A stretch of 64,000 nucleotides of DNA from Rhodococcus sp. OK302 (GCF_002245895.1 NZ_NPJZ01000001.1:1524501-1588500); one strand, 5' to 3'. Shown: positions 45,000-54,855, counted from the first letter of the stretch. Numbers and translations are program-made. The notes: generated from the letters alone by a model not told the origin.

Positions 45000-45929
45000 T
45001 CAGGCGTTGCCCTCGCCGGCCAATGCGAACAAACCATCGTCCGTCTGTTCGACCAATCCGTCGACCAGCAGGGAATGCAACGCGCGATCGCGCTGACCAG
45101 GGTCGGTGGGCCACACGATGTCCAACTGCGCACGCTCGACCGGACGGTGACACTCACGCAGCACCGCCATCAACTTGCCGCGAACCTGACGATCGGTTCC
45201 GGCAAATTTCTGCACCTTCTTCGGCGGCCCGGTGTGAGCGGGTTTTCCGGCCGCCACCCAGGCACAGTTCGGCAGCGGGCAATCGTCACAGCTGGGTGCC
45301 CGAGCCGTGCAGATCAAGGCGCCGAGTTCCATCAGCGCGGCAGAGTACGTGGCAGCCCGCTCCCGCGTCCGCGGTAGCAACTCGGCCACATCGGCCAGAT
45401 CTCTTGTGTTCGAGGGATTTCCCGGTTCAGCGATACCGTGAACTGCGCGGGCAACTACGCGTCGAACATTGGTGTCCACGACGGGAACTCGCTGCCCGTA
45501 GGCAAAACATGCCACCGCGCGAGCAGTGTACGAGCCGATTCCCGGCAGCGTCAGCAAGGTGTCGACGTCAGTTGGAACCGCATCCCCATGGTGGGTAGCG
45601 AGGACGCCCGCGCATTCGTGCAGTCGAAGCGCGCGCCGCGGATACCCGAGCTTTCCCCAGGCACGTAGTACCTCCGCTTGGCTCGACGCAGCCATCGCCG
45701 AGGGGACCGGCCACCGCTGCACCCACTCTTCCCAGATGGGGGCGACCCGGACCACCGGCGTCTGCTGGAGCATGATCTCGCTCATCAGAATCTGCCAGGC
45801 ACTGACGCCTTCGCGTCGCCACGGAAGATCTCTTGCCGTCGCCGCATACCATTTCAGCAGGACAGAAGACTCGACTGCCACCTTGACTGACACACTCCCG
45901 GGAATTTGATCTCCGCATCGACCTGGCAT
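45000..45929 (-). CDS. mutY: A/G-specific adenine DNA glycosylase
   Basis: Removes adenine mispaired with 8-oxoguanine. Up to 309 residues: EIMLQQTPVVRV (catalytic Glu region), helix-hairpin-helix LPGIGSYTARAV, catalytic Asp in VVDTNVRRV, and the 4Fe-4S cluster Cys in ICTARAPSCDDCPLPNC. The start is uncertain: ATG 45929 or GTG 45893/45881 would give MutY of similar length. The C-terminal 8-oxoG recognition domain is short, as in actinobacteria. Confidence 0.95.
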   Translation of the reverse strand: MPGRCGDQIPGSVSVKVAVESSVLLKWYAATARDLPWRREGVSAWQILMSEIMLQQTPVVRVAPIWEEWVQRWPVPSAMAASSQAEVLRAWGKLGYPRRALRLHECAGVLATHHGDAVPTDVDTLLTLPGIGSYTARAVACFAYGQRVPVVDTNVRRVVARAVHGIAEPGNPSNTRDLADVAELLPRTRERAATYSAALMELGALICTARAPSCDDCPLPNCAWVAAGKPAHTGPPKKVQKFAGTDRQVRGKLMAVLRECHRPVERAQLDIVWPTDPGQRDRALHSLLVDGLVEQTDDGLFALAGEGNA

Positions 45930-45969
45930 CGACGTTCGGCGTCACTGTACCGGCAGGTGCCGACGCGTA

Positions 45970-46524
45970 TCAGAGCAGTTGGACGTTGCTCAGCTTCCAT
46001 TTCCCGTCTTCGCGAACGAGCGAGAGCTGCATACGGTTGCGATCGATGCGAGGGTCAGGTGAATTGGTGTTGGTGATGGTCTGATCAAGGAAGACCAGGA
46101 CCTCGGCACTGTCACGATCGCTGTCGGCCAGCCCCGCGGAAATGATCTGCGCCGACGACGTGGCCTGATACTGAACGATCATGTCTTGGAGGTTGGCAGC
46201 GACCTGGGCGTACTGGCCGGCGAACTCGCCAACCGAGTTTTCCCGTACGACGGACAGATTCTGATCGAGGTTCTGGAAGTTGTACGTTGCAAGATCTGTC
46301 GCGAATTGTCGCCCACGTTCCAGCGCGGTGGTGCGGGCTTCGTCGTCGAGTGAGTGTTGCCACGTGGTGTATCCACCCCAGCCGAGGGCCGAGACCACAA
46401 CCAGAGCGCCGACGACGGCCAGCAGAGTGTTCCTCCCGAAGCGCCGTTTCGGGACTGTGGGTGCTGGCGCCTGGGATTCGTCGTCATCGGACTTTGTGAC
46501 ATCGGACTTCGTGAGATCGCTCAA
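45970..46524 (-). CDS. Mce-associated membrane protein
   Basis: A 184-residue protein with a polar N-terminus, one membrane segment (LLAVVGALVVVSALGWGGYTTW) and an extracytoplasmic domain of the Mce-associated (Mas) type related to NTF2-fold proteins (FATDLATYNFQNLDQNLS; WKLSNVQLL end). TTG at 46524 overlaps the mceF stop by four bases (TTGA). It is the only Mas gene here; many mce operons have two or more. It probably stabilises the Mce complex. Confidence 0.9.
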   Translation of the reverse strand: MSDLTKSDVTKSDDDESQAPAPTVPKRRFGRNTLLAVVGALVVVSALGWGGYTTWQHSLDDEARTTALERGRQFATDLATYNFQNLDQNLSVVRENSVGEFAGQYAQVAANLQDMIVQYQATSSAQIISAGLADSDRDSAEVLVFLDQTITNTNSPDPRIDRNRMQLSLVREDGKWKLSNVQLL

Positions 46525-47759
46525 TGTGTTCCTTGTACTAGTAGTGCGGCAAATGAGTTGTCTCCGAGCACTGTTTTCTGGCCGCCGTTCAAACCCAGAC
46601 GAATCGATGTGCCGTCGCCGGCCGCGACGGTGCCCACTGCGGGGTCGTATTCGACAACACCTCCGATTGTTCCTGTTCCGGCTGGAATATTCTGCGAGCC
46701 GCGGTTCTGGATTTTGCCCGATCGGTCAGTACAGTGCTGGTCTTTGTCGAGTGTGGTCGGCGAGACATCCTGCACGGTGCGGCGTGGGGTGTCGTAGATA
46801 CAGACGGGACCGACCGCGGTGATCAAATCCAGCTGCGCACGACCATCCCTGACGATGCTACCGAGTTTCTCGAACCCCTTGGGTACCACCACGAGTAGCG
46901 TATCGACAGCCCGCATCCGCGCTGTGACGATTTGACTGGAAACCAGAGAATTCGCCAGCAGGAGGCTGAACGGTTCACGGCTTTGCTCGATGAGAGGCAG
47001 TATCTGATTGTCGAGGACGGCGGGACTTCGATCGAGCAGAGTGCGCAGCTGTGGATCCGAAGACCTGACTTGATCAGTCAATTGTCGAAGTGTCCGAGCA
47101 ACATCCGGGAGTGCTGCCACGTTGTCCTCGTTGGCCGTGTAGAGAGTGCGTGAATTCTCGACGAGAGTGTTGAGGTGGGGTTGGTTGAGCGCGACGGACC
47201 GGGCGATAACATCAAAATTGTCAACCAGGGCTTGCAGATCCGGTCCTAGTCCCCCCAGTCCGGTGCCGAGTTCACGTGAGAGCGTCCGGAGGTCGGCGGG
47301 ATCGACGGTGTCCGCAGTCGTATTGAAGTTTGCGATGACCGTACCCAGTGGCACCGGTATCGATGTTCGTTCACGAGGTACGACGGATCCATCGACAAGA
47401 TAAGGGCCGCTGTCGGATTCAGAAGACAGCTGTACTTTTAGTACCGGAACAGCGGTGTCCTGGCTGATGGCCGCAACGGTATCGAGTGGAATCTCTCGAT
47501 CGGCAGAGATGTTCAGAGTGAGAACAACCAGGTCTCGTTCAGCTGACAGCCGCACAGATTCGACATCTCCGACGGTGACCCCGCGATAGGCCACTTCCGA
47601 ACCCTGCGCAATTCCGGCGGCATTTTCCAATTCGACTGTTACCGCGAAGCTCCCGGTGAACGGATCACCGGCACCGACCTGGCGCACAACGTAAGTCGTG
47701 CTGATCACGGCGATCAGAAGAAACGCAACGATCTCGAAGTAGACGGTCCTGTTCTTCAT
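46521..47759 (-). CDS. mceF: MceF family protein
   Basis: A 412-residue substrate-binding subunit of an Mce lipid importer. One N-terminal membrane segment (YFEIVAFLLIAVISTTYVV) precedes the MCE domain (VTVELENAAGIAQGSEVAYRG), a helical region predicted to form part of the tube, and an exported C-terminus. ATG at 47759 is family-like. It is overlapped by 95 bases of the extended mceE frame, unlike the four-base joins elsewhere in the operon. Confidence 0.95.
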   Translation of the reverse strand: MKNRTVYFEIVAFLLIAVISTTYVVRQVGAGDPFTGSFAVTVELENAAGIAQGSEVAYRGVTVGDVESVRLSAERDLVVLTLNISADREIPLDTVAAISQDTAVPVLKVQLSSESDSGPYLVDGSVVPRERTSIPVPLGTVIANFNTTADTVDPADLRTLSRELGTGLGGLGPDLQALVDNFDVIARSVALNQPHLNTLVENSRTLYTANEDNVAALPDVARTLRQLTDQVRSSDPQLRTLLDRSPAVLDNQILPLIEQSREPFSLLLANSLVSSQIVTARMRAVDTLLVVVPKGFEKLGSIVRDGRAQLDLITAVGPVCIYDTPRRTVQDVSPTTLDKDQHCTDRSGKIQNRGSQNIPAGTGTIGGVVEYDPAVGTVAAGDGTSIRLGLNGGQKTVLGDNSFAALLVQGTH

Positions 47760-48843
47760 CGTGTCCCCCGAGCAGAGGTGTTGCCGGTGTTCCCGGTGAC
47801 GTAGCAGGAAGCGGTGGCAACGGCGGTGCCGCACCCGGGATTATCTCGTTCAGCACTCCGGTGACAGTTCCCTCGATATCAACATTGAGATCGATATTGA
47901 CGTAATCACTCGGACTGGCGCGTTCGAGGAGAACCCGGGCGTTGTCGAGGTTCGTCATCGTGTCACCCAGTGTCGGGCCCATCGCCGAAAACTGATCGAG
48001 GATCGGCGACAACCGTTCCGTCACGTCGGCTATCTGATCGGATGACTGGTCGAGAACGGAATTTGTTGCGGTACTGAGCCTGTCCGTCTCGTCCAGCAGA
48101 TCGAGCAAGGGTTGCCGCTGGTCGGCGACGACGCTCAATGCGGGTGTGAGAGTTCGCAACCCCTCGTCGATAGTGGCGCTTTCGTCGCTGATGACCGTAC
48201 TGAGACGGTTCAGTGAGTCCAATGCGGAATTGACGGAGTCCTTCCGCTCGTCGAGGGTGCCCAGAAGTGAATCGAGGCGGGCTAGGAGATCCGTGACGGT
48301 GCCTTCGCGGCCGTCCAGAATTTGATTAGCTTCGTGCACGATATTCTTCACCTGCGCCAAACCGCTTCCGTTCAGCAGAGTTCCGACGGCGCCGAGCAAT
48401 TGTGCGACGTCAGGCCCGCGCAGGGTCTGTGAGCGCAAGATCCTTGCCCCGGGTTCGAGCTTCGCCCCTGATTCGAACGTTGCCCCGCTCGACTCTGTTG
48501 GGACCTCGAGATTGACGAAGGCGTCCCCGATAGGCGTGGACAATTCGATTCTCGCCCGAGTCTCCGTGGGTAGCGAGATGGTCGAATCGATCTCGGTCTG
48601 AACAACTGCCGCAAAGTGATCGGCGCTCATCGACGTGACGCGGCCGACCACAGCCTGCCCGATTCTGACCTCGCCACCGATCGGGAGTAGCGACGCATCG
48701 ACAAATTCCATGGTCAACGGATACGAATCACCAGTCATCCCTTGCCCGAGAGGAAGGTGCTGGAAATTGAGGCTGCATCCAGTCAGTATCGACGTGAGTG
48801 CCAGTGCAGCAAGTGCTCCCAGTGTTGATCGTGATACAGACAT
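47665..48843 (-). CDS. mceE: MceE family lipoprotein with odd C-terminus
   Basis: A 392-residue Mce subunit with lipoprotein signal (LAALALTSILTGC), MCE domain (LTMEFVDASLLPIGGEVRIG) and long helices. ATG at 48843 overlaps the mceD stop by one base (TGATG). The C-terminus should end near PATPLLGG: adding one G to the five-G run at about 47762-47766 would give a TGA that overlaps the mceF ATG in the usual way. As read, the frame instead adds about 31 charged residues (HDEEQDRLLRDRC...) in the mceF region. Confidence 0.9.
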   Translation of the reverse strand: MSVSRSTLGALAALALTSILTGCSLNFQHLPLGQGMTGDSYPLTMEFVDASLLPIGGEVRIGQAVVGRVTSMSADHFAAVVQTEIDSTISLPTETRARIELSTPIGDAFVNLEVPTESSGATFESGAKLEPGARILRSQTLRGPDVAQLLGAVGTLLNGSGLAQVKNIVHEANQILDGREGTVTDLLARLDSLLGTLDERKDSVNSALDSLNRLSTVISDESATIDEGLRTLTPALSVVADQRQPLLDLLDETDRLSTATNSVLDQSSDQIADVTERLSPILDQFSAMGPTLGDTMTNLDNARVLLERASPSDYVNIDLNVDIEGTVTGVLNEIIPGAAPPLPPLPATSPGTPATPLLGGHDEEQDRLLRDRCVSSDRRDQHDLRCAPGRCR

Positions 48844-49925
48844 CAACGACCCCCGCCCAAAATCCAGGCAAGATCAGGACCTGCTGCCGTCGAAGGGAAT
48901 TCGATGGGGTTGACGAGCCCCGGACCACTGCACAACGGAAGTGGCATTCTCTCGCAGAGTGCTCGCGTTGTGTCGAACTGCGAAACGTTGGTCGCGACAT
49001 TGAGTCGGACTCGCGCTCGGCCCTCCTCGGTGACGAGGTTTGCGACGTTCTGAAATCCGGTCGGTGCGGTATCGATGATCTCGCGAAGCTGATCTTGTTT
49101 AGTGGCAATCGATCCCGTCAGTTGGGCGAGCTTACCCAGGTCAGTGGGAACGGTGCTGCCATGTTCGGTCAGCAGCGCCGACACCTGCCCCAATACAGTC
49201 GTCATAGAGGTCAGCGCGCCGCTGATATCGCTTCGCTGCGAAGAGAATTCACGGGCGGTGGCGGTGACGGAATTTGACAGTGAGTCGACCTGAGACTGAT
49301 TGTCGGCGATCAACTGAACCAGGGTTCCGAGGTTGGCCACCAATTCGGTAATGTCCGGACTTGCCCCCGCCAGTACCGAGCTGGCCTGCGAAATCGACTG
49401 CACGGCATCGTGGAATGCCTGGCCGTTGCCATCGAGTATCTGAGCACTGGAGTCGATGAGATCGCCTATCCCGGAACCACCCGCGCCTGGTCCGAGCGCG
49501 ACGGTCAACTCGTTGACCGACTTGGTGAGTTGATCCCAGGTTAGTGGTGAATGTGTGCGTTCGAGTGGAATCAGCGCGCCGTCGGGGAGGAACTCGCCGT
49601 CCTCGTAACCTGGACCGAGTTCGACGGTCCGATCACTGATGACAGCGGGGGACAGAACCCAGGCATTGGCGTCTACCGGAATCCGGGTTCCCTTCGGGAG
49701 GCTCAGCACCACGTGGACCCGTGATCCGGCGGGGGTCACGCTTTCTACTCGGCCGCTGGGAACCCCGAGAATCGTGACGGTATTGCCGGCGAAGACCGCG
49801 TCGGTCGACGCGAATTCTGCAGTGAGCCTGAGATTGTTGCTGTCGCGGGTGACAAACAGTATGCCTCCGATCGCGCAGAGCGCTACCACTGCAAGGATTG
49901 TGAGTTTCTTCCCGGTGGCGGTCAT
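48843..49925 (-). CDS. mceD: MceD family protein
   Basis: A 360-residue Mce subunit: N-terminal membrane segment (LTILAVVALCAIGGILFV), MCE domain (AEFASTDAVFAGNTVTILGVPSG), helical domain and a C-terminus ending DLAWILGGGR. ATG at 49925 overlaps the mceC stop by four bases. Confidence 0.95.
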   Translation of the reverse strand: MTATGKKLTILAVVALCAIGGILFVTRDSNNLRLTAEFASTDAVFAGNTVTILGVPSGRVESVTPAGSRVHVVLSLPKGTRIPVDANAWVLSPAVISDRTVELGPGYEDGEFLPDGALIPLERTHSPLTWDQLTKSVNELTVALGPGAGGSGIGDLIDSSAQILDGNGQAFHDAVQSISQASSVLAGASPDITELVANLGTLVQLIADNQSQVDSLSNSVTATAREFSSQRSDISGALTSMTTVLGQVSALLTEHGSTVPTDLGKLAQLTGSIATKQDQLREIIDTAPTGFQNVANLVTEEGRARVRLNVATNVSQFDTTRALCERMPLPLCSGPGLVNPIEFPSTAAGPDLAWILGGGR

Positions 49926-50914
49926 CGGCACCCCTGTACAAGTCCCACGACGCACAACCAGTTGTCCGGAATGAGCGTGGACGGGGAGTTGAGGTCCAGC
50001 CAGTTTCCGTTACCCGTTGCGTTGGTGACGTACCGAACGCTCGGGGCGAAGTTCTCCAGCAGCGTCGTCAATGATTGCTCGTTCTCTGCGAGGACTGCGG
50101 TCACGTCATGAACGTCGGCCAGGACGGAATCGACCAGCGGTTGGTTCTCTCCGAGGAATTGTGCTGCCGTGGTGGTCAATTGATTCAGATCGCGGATAAG
50201 TGAGTTCAACACCTCCCGACGGTCTGCGATCGTTGCCATCACGAGATCGGCGTTTCCCAGTAGGGTTTCCAGGGTTTCTTTCTGCTCGACCAAAGTGGCG
50301 GTGGTCTGCTGTGCCCCGGTCAGGAGTGAGCGAACGGCGTCGTCGTTGTCGGTGACAACCACGGAGAGGGTAGTGATGCTGTCGAGGGACCGTCGGATCA
50401 ATTCGGGATCGTCCGGGGAAGTATCGGAGACCACGGTCAGCATGTTCCGAAGTTGTTGCAGATCAAGGTTGTCCGCGGTCGTTCCTGCGCCGCGGCCGAG
50501 ATCGTCGAGGGTGAAGGGGACGCTGGTGTTCTCGATCGCGATGGAACTGCCGGACGGCAGCGAACGCGAACCTTCGGGGGTGATGTCGAGTGAGCGTCGG
50601 CCCAGCAGAGTCGAGATCTTGATGTCGGCCCGCGAATCTTCACCGAGAGTGACGCCGTTGTCGAGTCGGAACGCGACGTCGACGGAGTTGCCGCGCACCG
50701 ACAGTGACGTCACGACGCCACTCGGAACACCCGCGACATTGACTGGATCGTCGGGTGAGAGACCAGCTGCAGTGGCAAACTGAGCGTGGAACTCGTTTGT
50801 CTTCACCTTCAGGATCAGTTGGGGCACAGCTAGTGCTGCCAGAACGATTCCGATAACCACGAGGATGCAGACGATTCCGGCGCGAGCCGGATGTTTGACG
50901 GTGAGCCAGTTCAT
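49922..50914 (-). CDS. mceC: MceC family protein
   Basis: A 330-residue Mce subunit with membrane segment (AGIVCILVVIGIVLAALAV) and MCE domain (FHAQFATAAGLSPDDPVNVAGV). The helical region follows and a short Cys-containing end (NWLCVVGLVQGC). ATG at 50914 overlaps the mceB stop by four bases. Confidence 0.95.
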   Translation of the reverse strand: MNWLTVKHPARAGIVCILVVIGIVLAALAVPQLILKVKTNEFHAQFATAAGLSPDDPVNVAGVPSGVVTSLSVRGNSVDVAFRLDNGVTLGEDSRADIKISTLLGRRSLDITPEGSRSLPSGSSIAIENTSVPFTLDDLGRGAGTTADNLDLQQLRNMLTVVSDTSPDDPELIRRSLDSITTLSVVVTDNDDAVRSLLTGAQQTTATLVEQKETLETLLGNADLVMATIADRREVLNSLIRDLNQLTTTAAQFLGENQPLVDSVLADVHDVTAVLAENEQSLTTLLENFAPSVRYVTNATGNGNWLDLNSPSTLIPDNWLCVVGLVQGCR

Positions 50915-51921
50915 CGGCACACCGCCGAACGTTCGGGTCCGCCGAGGGGGGCCGACTGGCCGAGCGCACTGAGGCGGAAGTTGCAGATGTAGATGTTCGC
51001 CCAACTTCCGTAGCTCATCGCAACCCCGAGTTGTGTGAAGAGTTTGTCGAAGGTCGTGATCCCGGTGGCCACAGAATCACGATTGTCGATGACAACCGCA
51101 GCCGATCGGTCGACGGAGGTCAGCGTGGTCGCTAAGGTCGGTTGGACCCTTGACAGCAGATCTGCCAGTGATCCGGTCAGTGCTCCGGCGGAATCCAATG
51201 TGGCCGAGATCTGTTCGCGATCTTCGGCGAGACCGGCGACCAGTGTGTCCAAGGCATTGATCATTTCCACGAAATTCGGGCGGTTCCGGGTTGTCACCGC
51301 AAGGACTCTGTCGAGGTTGGCCGTCAGTTGGTCGAGAACCGCATCGCGAGCGGCGAGGTTCTCTGAAACTGCGACGGTTCTTTCCAGAAGGCTTGTGATA
51401 GTTGAACCTTGGCCCTGGAAGACCTGAACAATCTGTGTTGCAAGTTGATTGACCTCTTCGGGATCCAGAGCGTCGAACAGTGGGCGGAAGCCGCCGAGGA
51501 TGTCGGTCAGGTCGATAGCCGGTTGCGTCTGCTCCAGTGGGAGGGTTGCGCCGGGGGAGAGGTAGTTGGATGACGCGATGCCACTGGGGCCGGGTTCGAT
51601 CGAAACCGTTCGGGCTCCGAGCAGGTCGGCGTAGCGCACCACAGCGCGTCCGTCGGACGGGATGCGTTGTGCTGCTTCCAAGTCGAAGGTGACAACCGCC
51701 TGGTTGTCGACCAGTTCGACGCGATCGACCCGACCTACCCGAACCCCGGATATTTGGACGTCGCTGCCGGTGACCAAGCCCGAGGCGTTGACAAAGACGG
51801 CACGGTACTGCGAACTGGGCCCTGAAATCGGATTGATCAGGGTACTCACGACAACGATGGTGGCCAGGACCGAGAGGGCTGTGAACAATCCGAAGCGGAT
51901 CAAACTCTTCTGCACGGTCAT
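50911..51921 (-). CDS. mceB: MceB family protein
   Basis: A 336-residue Mce subunit: membrane segment (FGLFTALSVLATIVVVSTLI), MCE domain (YRAVFVNASGLVTGSDVQISGV) and helical domain. The C-terminus IYICNFRLSALGQ is typical of MceB. ATG at 51921 overlaps the mceA stop by four bases; the frame further upstream lies inside mceA. Confidence 0.95.
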   Translation of the reverse strand: MTVQKSLIRFGLFTALSVLATIVVVSTLINPISGPSSQYRAVFVNASGLVTGSDVQISGVRVGRVDRVELVDNQAVVTFDLEAAQRIPSDGRAVVRYADLLGARTVSIEPGPSGIASSNYLSPGATLPLEQTQPAIDLTDILGGFRPLFDALDPEEVNQLATQIVQVFQGQGSTITSLLERTVAVSENLAARDAVLDQLTANLDRVLAVTTRNRPNFVEMINALDTLVAGLAEDREQISATLDSAGALTGSLADLLSRVQPTLATTLTSVDRSAAVVIDNRDSVATGITTFDKLFTQLGVAMSYGSWANIYICNFRLSALGQSAPLGGPERSAVCR

Positions 51922-53162
51922 CCGCCCACCACCGTGGTTCCGCGGAGGACGGGGCCGAGTAGCAGTGTGTCCAAAGCTGTTCCACCCTGTGTGGGCGCCG
52001 ATGGTCCACTCTGTGTCAGGGCTGAGATCAGGGCTTGTTCGGGCGAACTGCCTACCGGGCCGACGGTTCCACCGAATGTGGTCGGAACGGCCGGGCAATT
52101 GGGTCCGGCAGCGTCGGCGGTGTCTTTGGGGCCGTCGGTGTTTTCGGGGCCGTCGTATCGGGGACAATCTGTAGCACGGTAGGGGTACAGGTCACGGACC
52201 GAAAGTTTCAGATCGGTGCTCAGCCAGGGTCCGTGCGCCAAAGCAGGGGGAAGATTGACGGTCAAACTTCGAAGGCCGGTGTAGAAGGTCGTGATCTGAT
52301 CCGGACGCGAAGTGACTGCGGCGGTGAGGGAATCGGAATCGTCGACAAGAGTGATCATACGATCTAGATTGTCGCCGATCATGGTCGCGGATGCGGAAGC
52401 GCTGCGCGTTCCGGCAGCGAGTAGTGCTGCAAACCCATCGGATTTTTCGACGAGGGTTTTCGAGATGGTGATCGAGTTCTCGAGCGTTGCCAGTAGATCC
52501 GGTGCACTGCGTTCGAGTTGGCCGGCGAGGACTGCGATGTCGTCGAGATCGTCACCGAGATGGTCGATGACGGGTTGTGCGCCGACGAGGGCGGTGTGAA
52601 CGGCGTCGAGGGATTGGCCGAACTGACTTCCCTTGCCACTCAGTGCGTCCGACACCGAGGTGAGGGCCGCGTTGATGTCGGCAGGGTCCAGTGACGACAC
52701 GAGTGAGTAGATGCGCGAGATCGATTGGTACAGCTGTACCGCCACTTCGGACTGGTCGGCGGACAATTCGGTGCCCGGTGTGAGCGCGGAGCCGCGCATC
52801 AGGCCGTCGGGTTGAACCAGATCGACGAAGAAGTCGCCGAAGATGTTGCGAGGCATGAGACGCACCTGTGTCGTCGACGGTATGTCCGCGAATGAGCCTT
52901 CGTCGATGGCCAGCGCCACTGTGGAACTGGCCGGGCCGGCTTCGATGTTCGCGACGGATCCCACGACAACACCGCGATACTGCACGGACGATCCCACCCG
53001 GAGTGCGCCGGCGCTTGCGGGTATCACGGCGCTCACCTCGGCTGATGCGCTGTGGGTGTCGGTTCCGCGAGTGAACAGGAAGGCATACGCGGCGAGAAGC
53101 AGCGCTATCGTGAACAGTCCGCGAAACGCAAGCCGGATTCGGCTGGTATCTGTCGTGTTCAT
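51918..53162 (-). CDS. mceA: MceA family protein
   Basis: A 414-residue Mce subunit, first of the six. Membrane segment (LFTIALLLAAYAFLF), MCE domain (AEVSAVIPASAGALRVGSSVQYRG), helical domain, and a Pro/Thr/Gly-rich tail with Cys (ATDCPRYDG, GPNCPAVP). ATG at 53162 overlaps the second YrbE stop by four bases. Confidence 0.95.
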   Translation of the reverse strand: MNTTDTSRIRLAFRGLFTIALLLAAYAFLFTRGTDTHSASAEVSAVIPASAGALRVGSSVQYRGVVVGSVANIEAGPASSTVALAIDEGSFADIPSTTQVRLMPRNIFGDFFVDLVQPDGLMRGSALTPGTELSADQSEVAVQLYQSISRIYSLVSSLDPADINAALTSVSDALSGKGSQFGQSLDAVHTALVGAQPVIDHLGDDLDDIAVLAGQLERSAPDLLATLENSITISKTLVEKSDGFAALLAAGTRSASASATMIGDNLDRMITLVDDSDSLTAAVTSRPDQITTFYTGLRSLTVNLPPALAHGPWLSTDLKLSVRDLYPYRATDCPRYDGPENTDGPKDTADAAGPNCPAVPTTFGGTVGPVGSSPEQALISALTQSGPSAPTQGGTALDTLLLGPVLRGTTVVGG

Positions 53163-54004
53163 CCGGTCAAGCCCGGTACCTGTGGCTTCAATCCCCACAG
53201 CGCAATCGTCATTGCAACGTCGGTGAAGGCGAGAAACACGATGCTGGTGCGTAGTGCCCGCCCGGCCGCTCGTCCCACGCCTTCGGGGCCACCGGTTGCG
53301 GTGTATCCGTAGTAGCAGTGCACCAGCGTGACCACGACCGCGAACACCAGAACTTTCACGAGGGATAACCAAATGTCGTTGGGGGAGAGGAAGAGACTGA
53401 AGTAGTACCCGTACGTTCCTTCGGATTGTCCTTTGATCCGGGTGACGGCGAGGGCTGTTGCCATGTAAGAAGCGAAGAGCCCCACGAGGTACAGCGGAAC
53501 GACGGCGATGAGCGCCGCGATCATGCGGGTGGTCACGAGGTGGCGGAGGGAAGGGATGGCCATGACTTCGAGGGCATCGATTTCTTCGGAGATTCGCATC
53601 GCACCGAGTTGAGCGGTGAATCCGGTTCCGACCTTGGCTGCCAACGTGATTGCGGCAACCAAAGGAGCTACCTCACGGGTGTTCGCGATGGCGGACATCA
53701 CTCCGGACAGCGGAGCGAGCCCCACCAGATTGAGGCCGCGATAACCTTCGAGTCCGATCTGGGAGCCGGCAAAAAACGAGATGGCGAAGATGACCATGAC
53801 GCTGCCACCGCCGGCCAGGAGGGTTCCCGATCCGAAAGCCACTTGCGCGACCAGACGTGCTACTTCACGCCAGTACCGCCTCAATGTCGCCGGAATCGAC
53901 GCGATCACTTTTGCGTGGAACGTGAATTGATCGCCTAGCCGGCTCAGCCCGTCGACAGCTCGGGAGCTCGTCCGTTTAGCGCGAATGACGATGGGCAGGT
54001 GCAT
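53159..54004 (-). CDS. yrbEB: YrbE-family Mce permease B
   Basis: A 281-residue MlaE-type permease with five to six membrane segments (SVMVIFAISFFAGSQIG; VAAITLAAKVGTGFTAQLGAM with the conserved EEIDALEVM motif; IALIAVVPLYLVGLFASY). It forms the membrane channel with the first YrbE. ATG at 54004 shares one base with the upstream TGA. Confidence 0.95.
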   Translation of the reverse strand: MHLPIVIRAKRTSSRAVDGLSRLGDQFTFHAKVIASIPATLRRYWREVARLVAQVAFGSGTLLAGGGSVMVIFAISFFAGSQIGLEGYRGLNLVGLAPLSGVMSAIANTREVAPLVAAITLAAKVGTGFTAQLGAMRISEEIDALEVMAIPSLRHLVTTRMIAALIAVVPLYLVGLFASYMATALAVTRIKGQSEGTYGYYFSLFLSPNDIWLSLVKVLVFAVVVTLVHCYYGYTATGGPEGVGRAAGRALRTSIVFLAFTDVAMTIALWGLKPQVPGLTG

Positions 54005-54855
54005 CAGTAGGCGCCCTTCACGGACACGAAGAGCGGATAGAGCTGAGTGATAGCGAGATTCGCGACGAAGACGAGAACAAACGAGAGCACAACGGTTTCG
54101 TTGACGGCGTCACCGACGCCCTGCGCTCCCCGTTTCACCGTCAATCCTTTGTAGCTGGCCACGATTCCCGAGATCAAGGCAAACGCAACGGCTTTGATAC
54201 CGGATACGACAAAATCGCTCGGTTGGCTGAACTGTACGAGGTTGCGAAGAAAGCTCTGCGCGTTGCCGTCGAGAACCAAGACGTGTACGAAAAGGCTTGC
54301 GCCCAAGCCGATCACAAGAACTATCGAGTTCAGCAGTAGGCACACCAATGCGATGGCAATCATCCTCGGCACGACCAACCGTTCGAGCACCGGCAATCCC
54401 AGTACTTCCAAGGCGTCGATCTCCTCGCGGATGGTTCGGGCGCCGAGGTCGGCGCAAATCGCGGAACCGCCGACACCGGCGATGATGAGTGCGCAGACCA
54501 ACGGTCCGGCTTGCCCGATGATGAGAAAGGCGACCACTGCGCCGCTGTAGGCGCCGGCGCCGATTTGGTCGGCGAGTGATCCGATCTGGAGTGCAACACC
54601 AACACCGAGCGGAATCATCACCAGTGCGGACGCTACTGCTGTGACATGCGCGAGAAACCACATTTGCTCGATGGCTTCGCGCCAGGCGAGTCGCCGGCGT
54701 CGTACTGCGGTGATTGCGGCGAGGCACACACGGACGGTGAAGGTGAACAGGAGTCCGATCTCGGAGAGCAGGTTCGCGACGAGATTCGACTTGGCTTGTG
54801 CCGGGAGCTCCGGCGCGTCAACCGGACGACTGTCGTTTTCAGCTGGTGTGGTCAC
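54004..54855 (-). CDS. yrbEA: YrbE-family Mce permease A
   Basis: A 283-residue MlaE-type permease and first gene of the mce operon. It shows LIIAGVGGSAICADLGARTIREEIDALEVL and several membrane segments. Start GTG at 54855. About 220 bases separate it from the divergent carbonic anhydrase gene; no regulator gene is in the operon. The ATPase partner (MceG) is not encoded here. Confidence 0.95.
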   Translation of the reverse strand: MTTPAENDSRPVDAPELPAQAKSNLVANLLSEIGLLFTFTVRVCLAAITAVRRRRLAWREAIEQMWFLAHVTAVASALVMIPLGVGVALQIGSLADQIGAGAYSGAVVAFLIIGQAGPLVCALIIAGVGGSAICADLGARTIREEIDALEVLGLPVLERLVVPRMIAIALVCLLLNSIVLVIGLGASLFVHVLVLDGNAQSFLRNLVQFSQPSDFVVSGIKAVAFALISGIVASYKGLTVKRGAQGVGDAVNETVVLSFVLVFVANLAITQLYPLFVSVKGAY

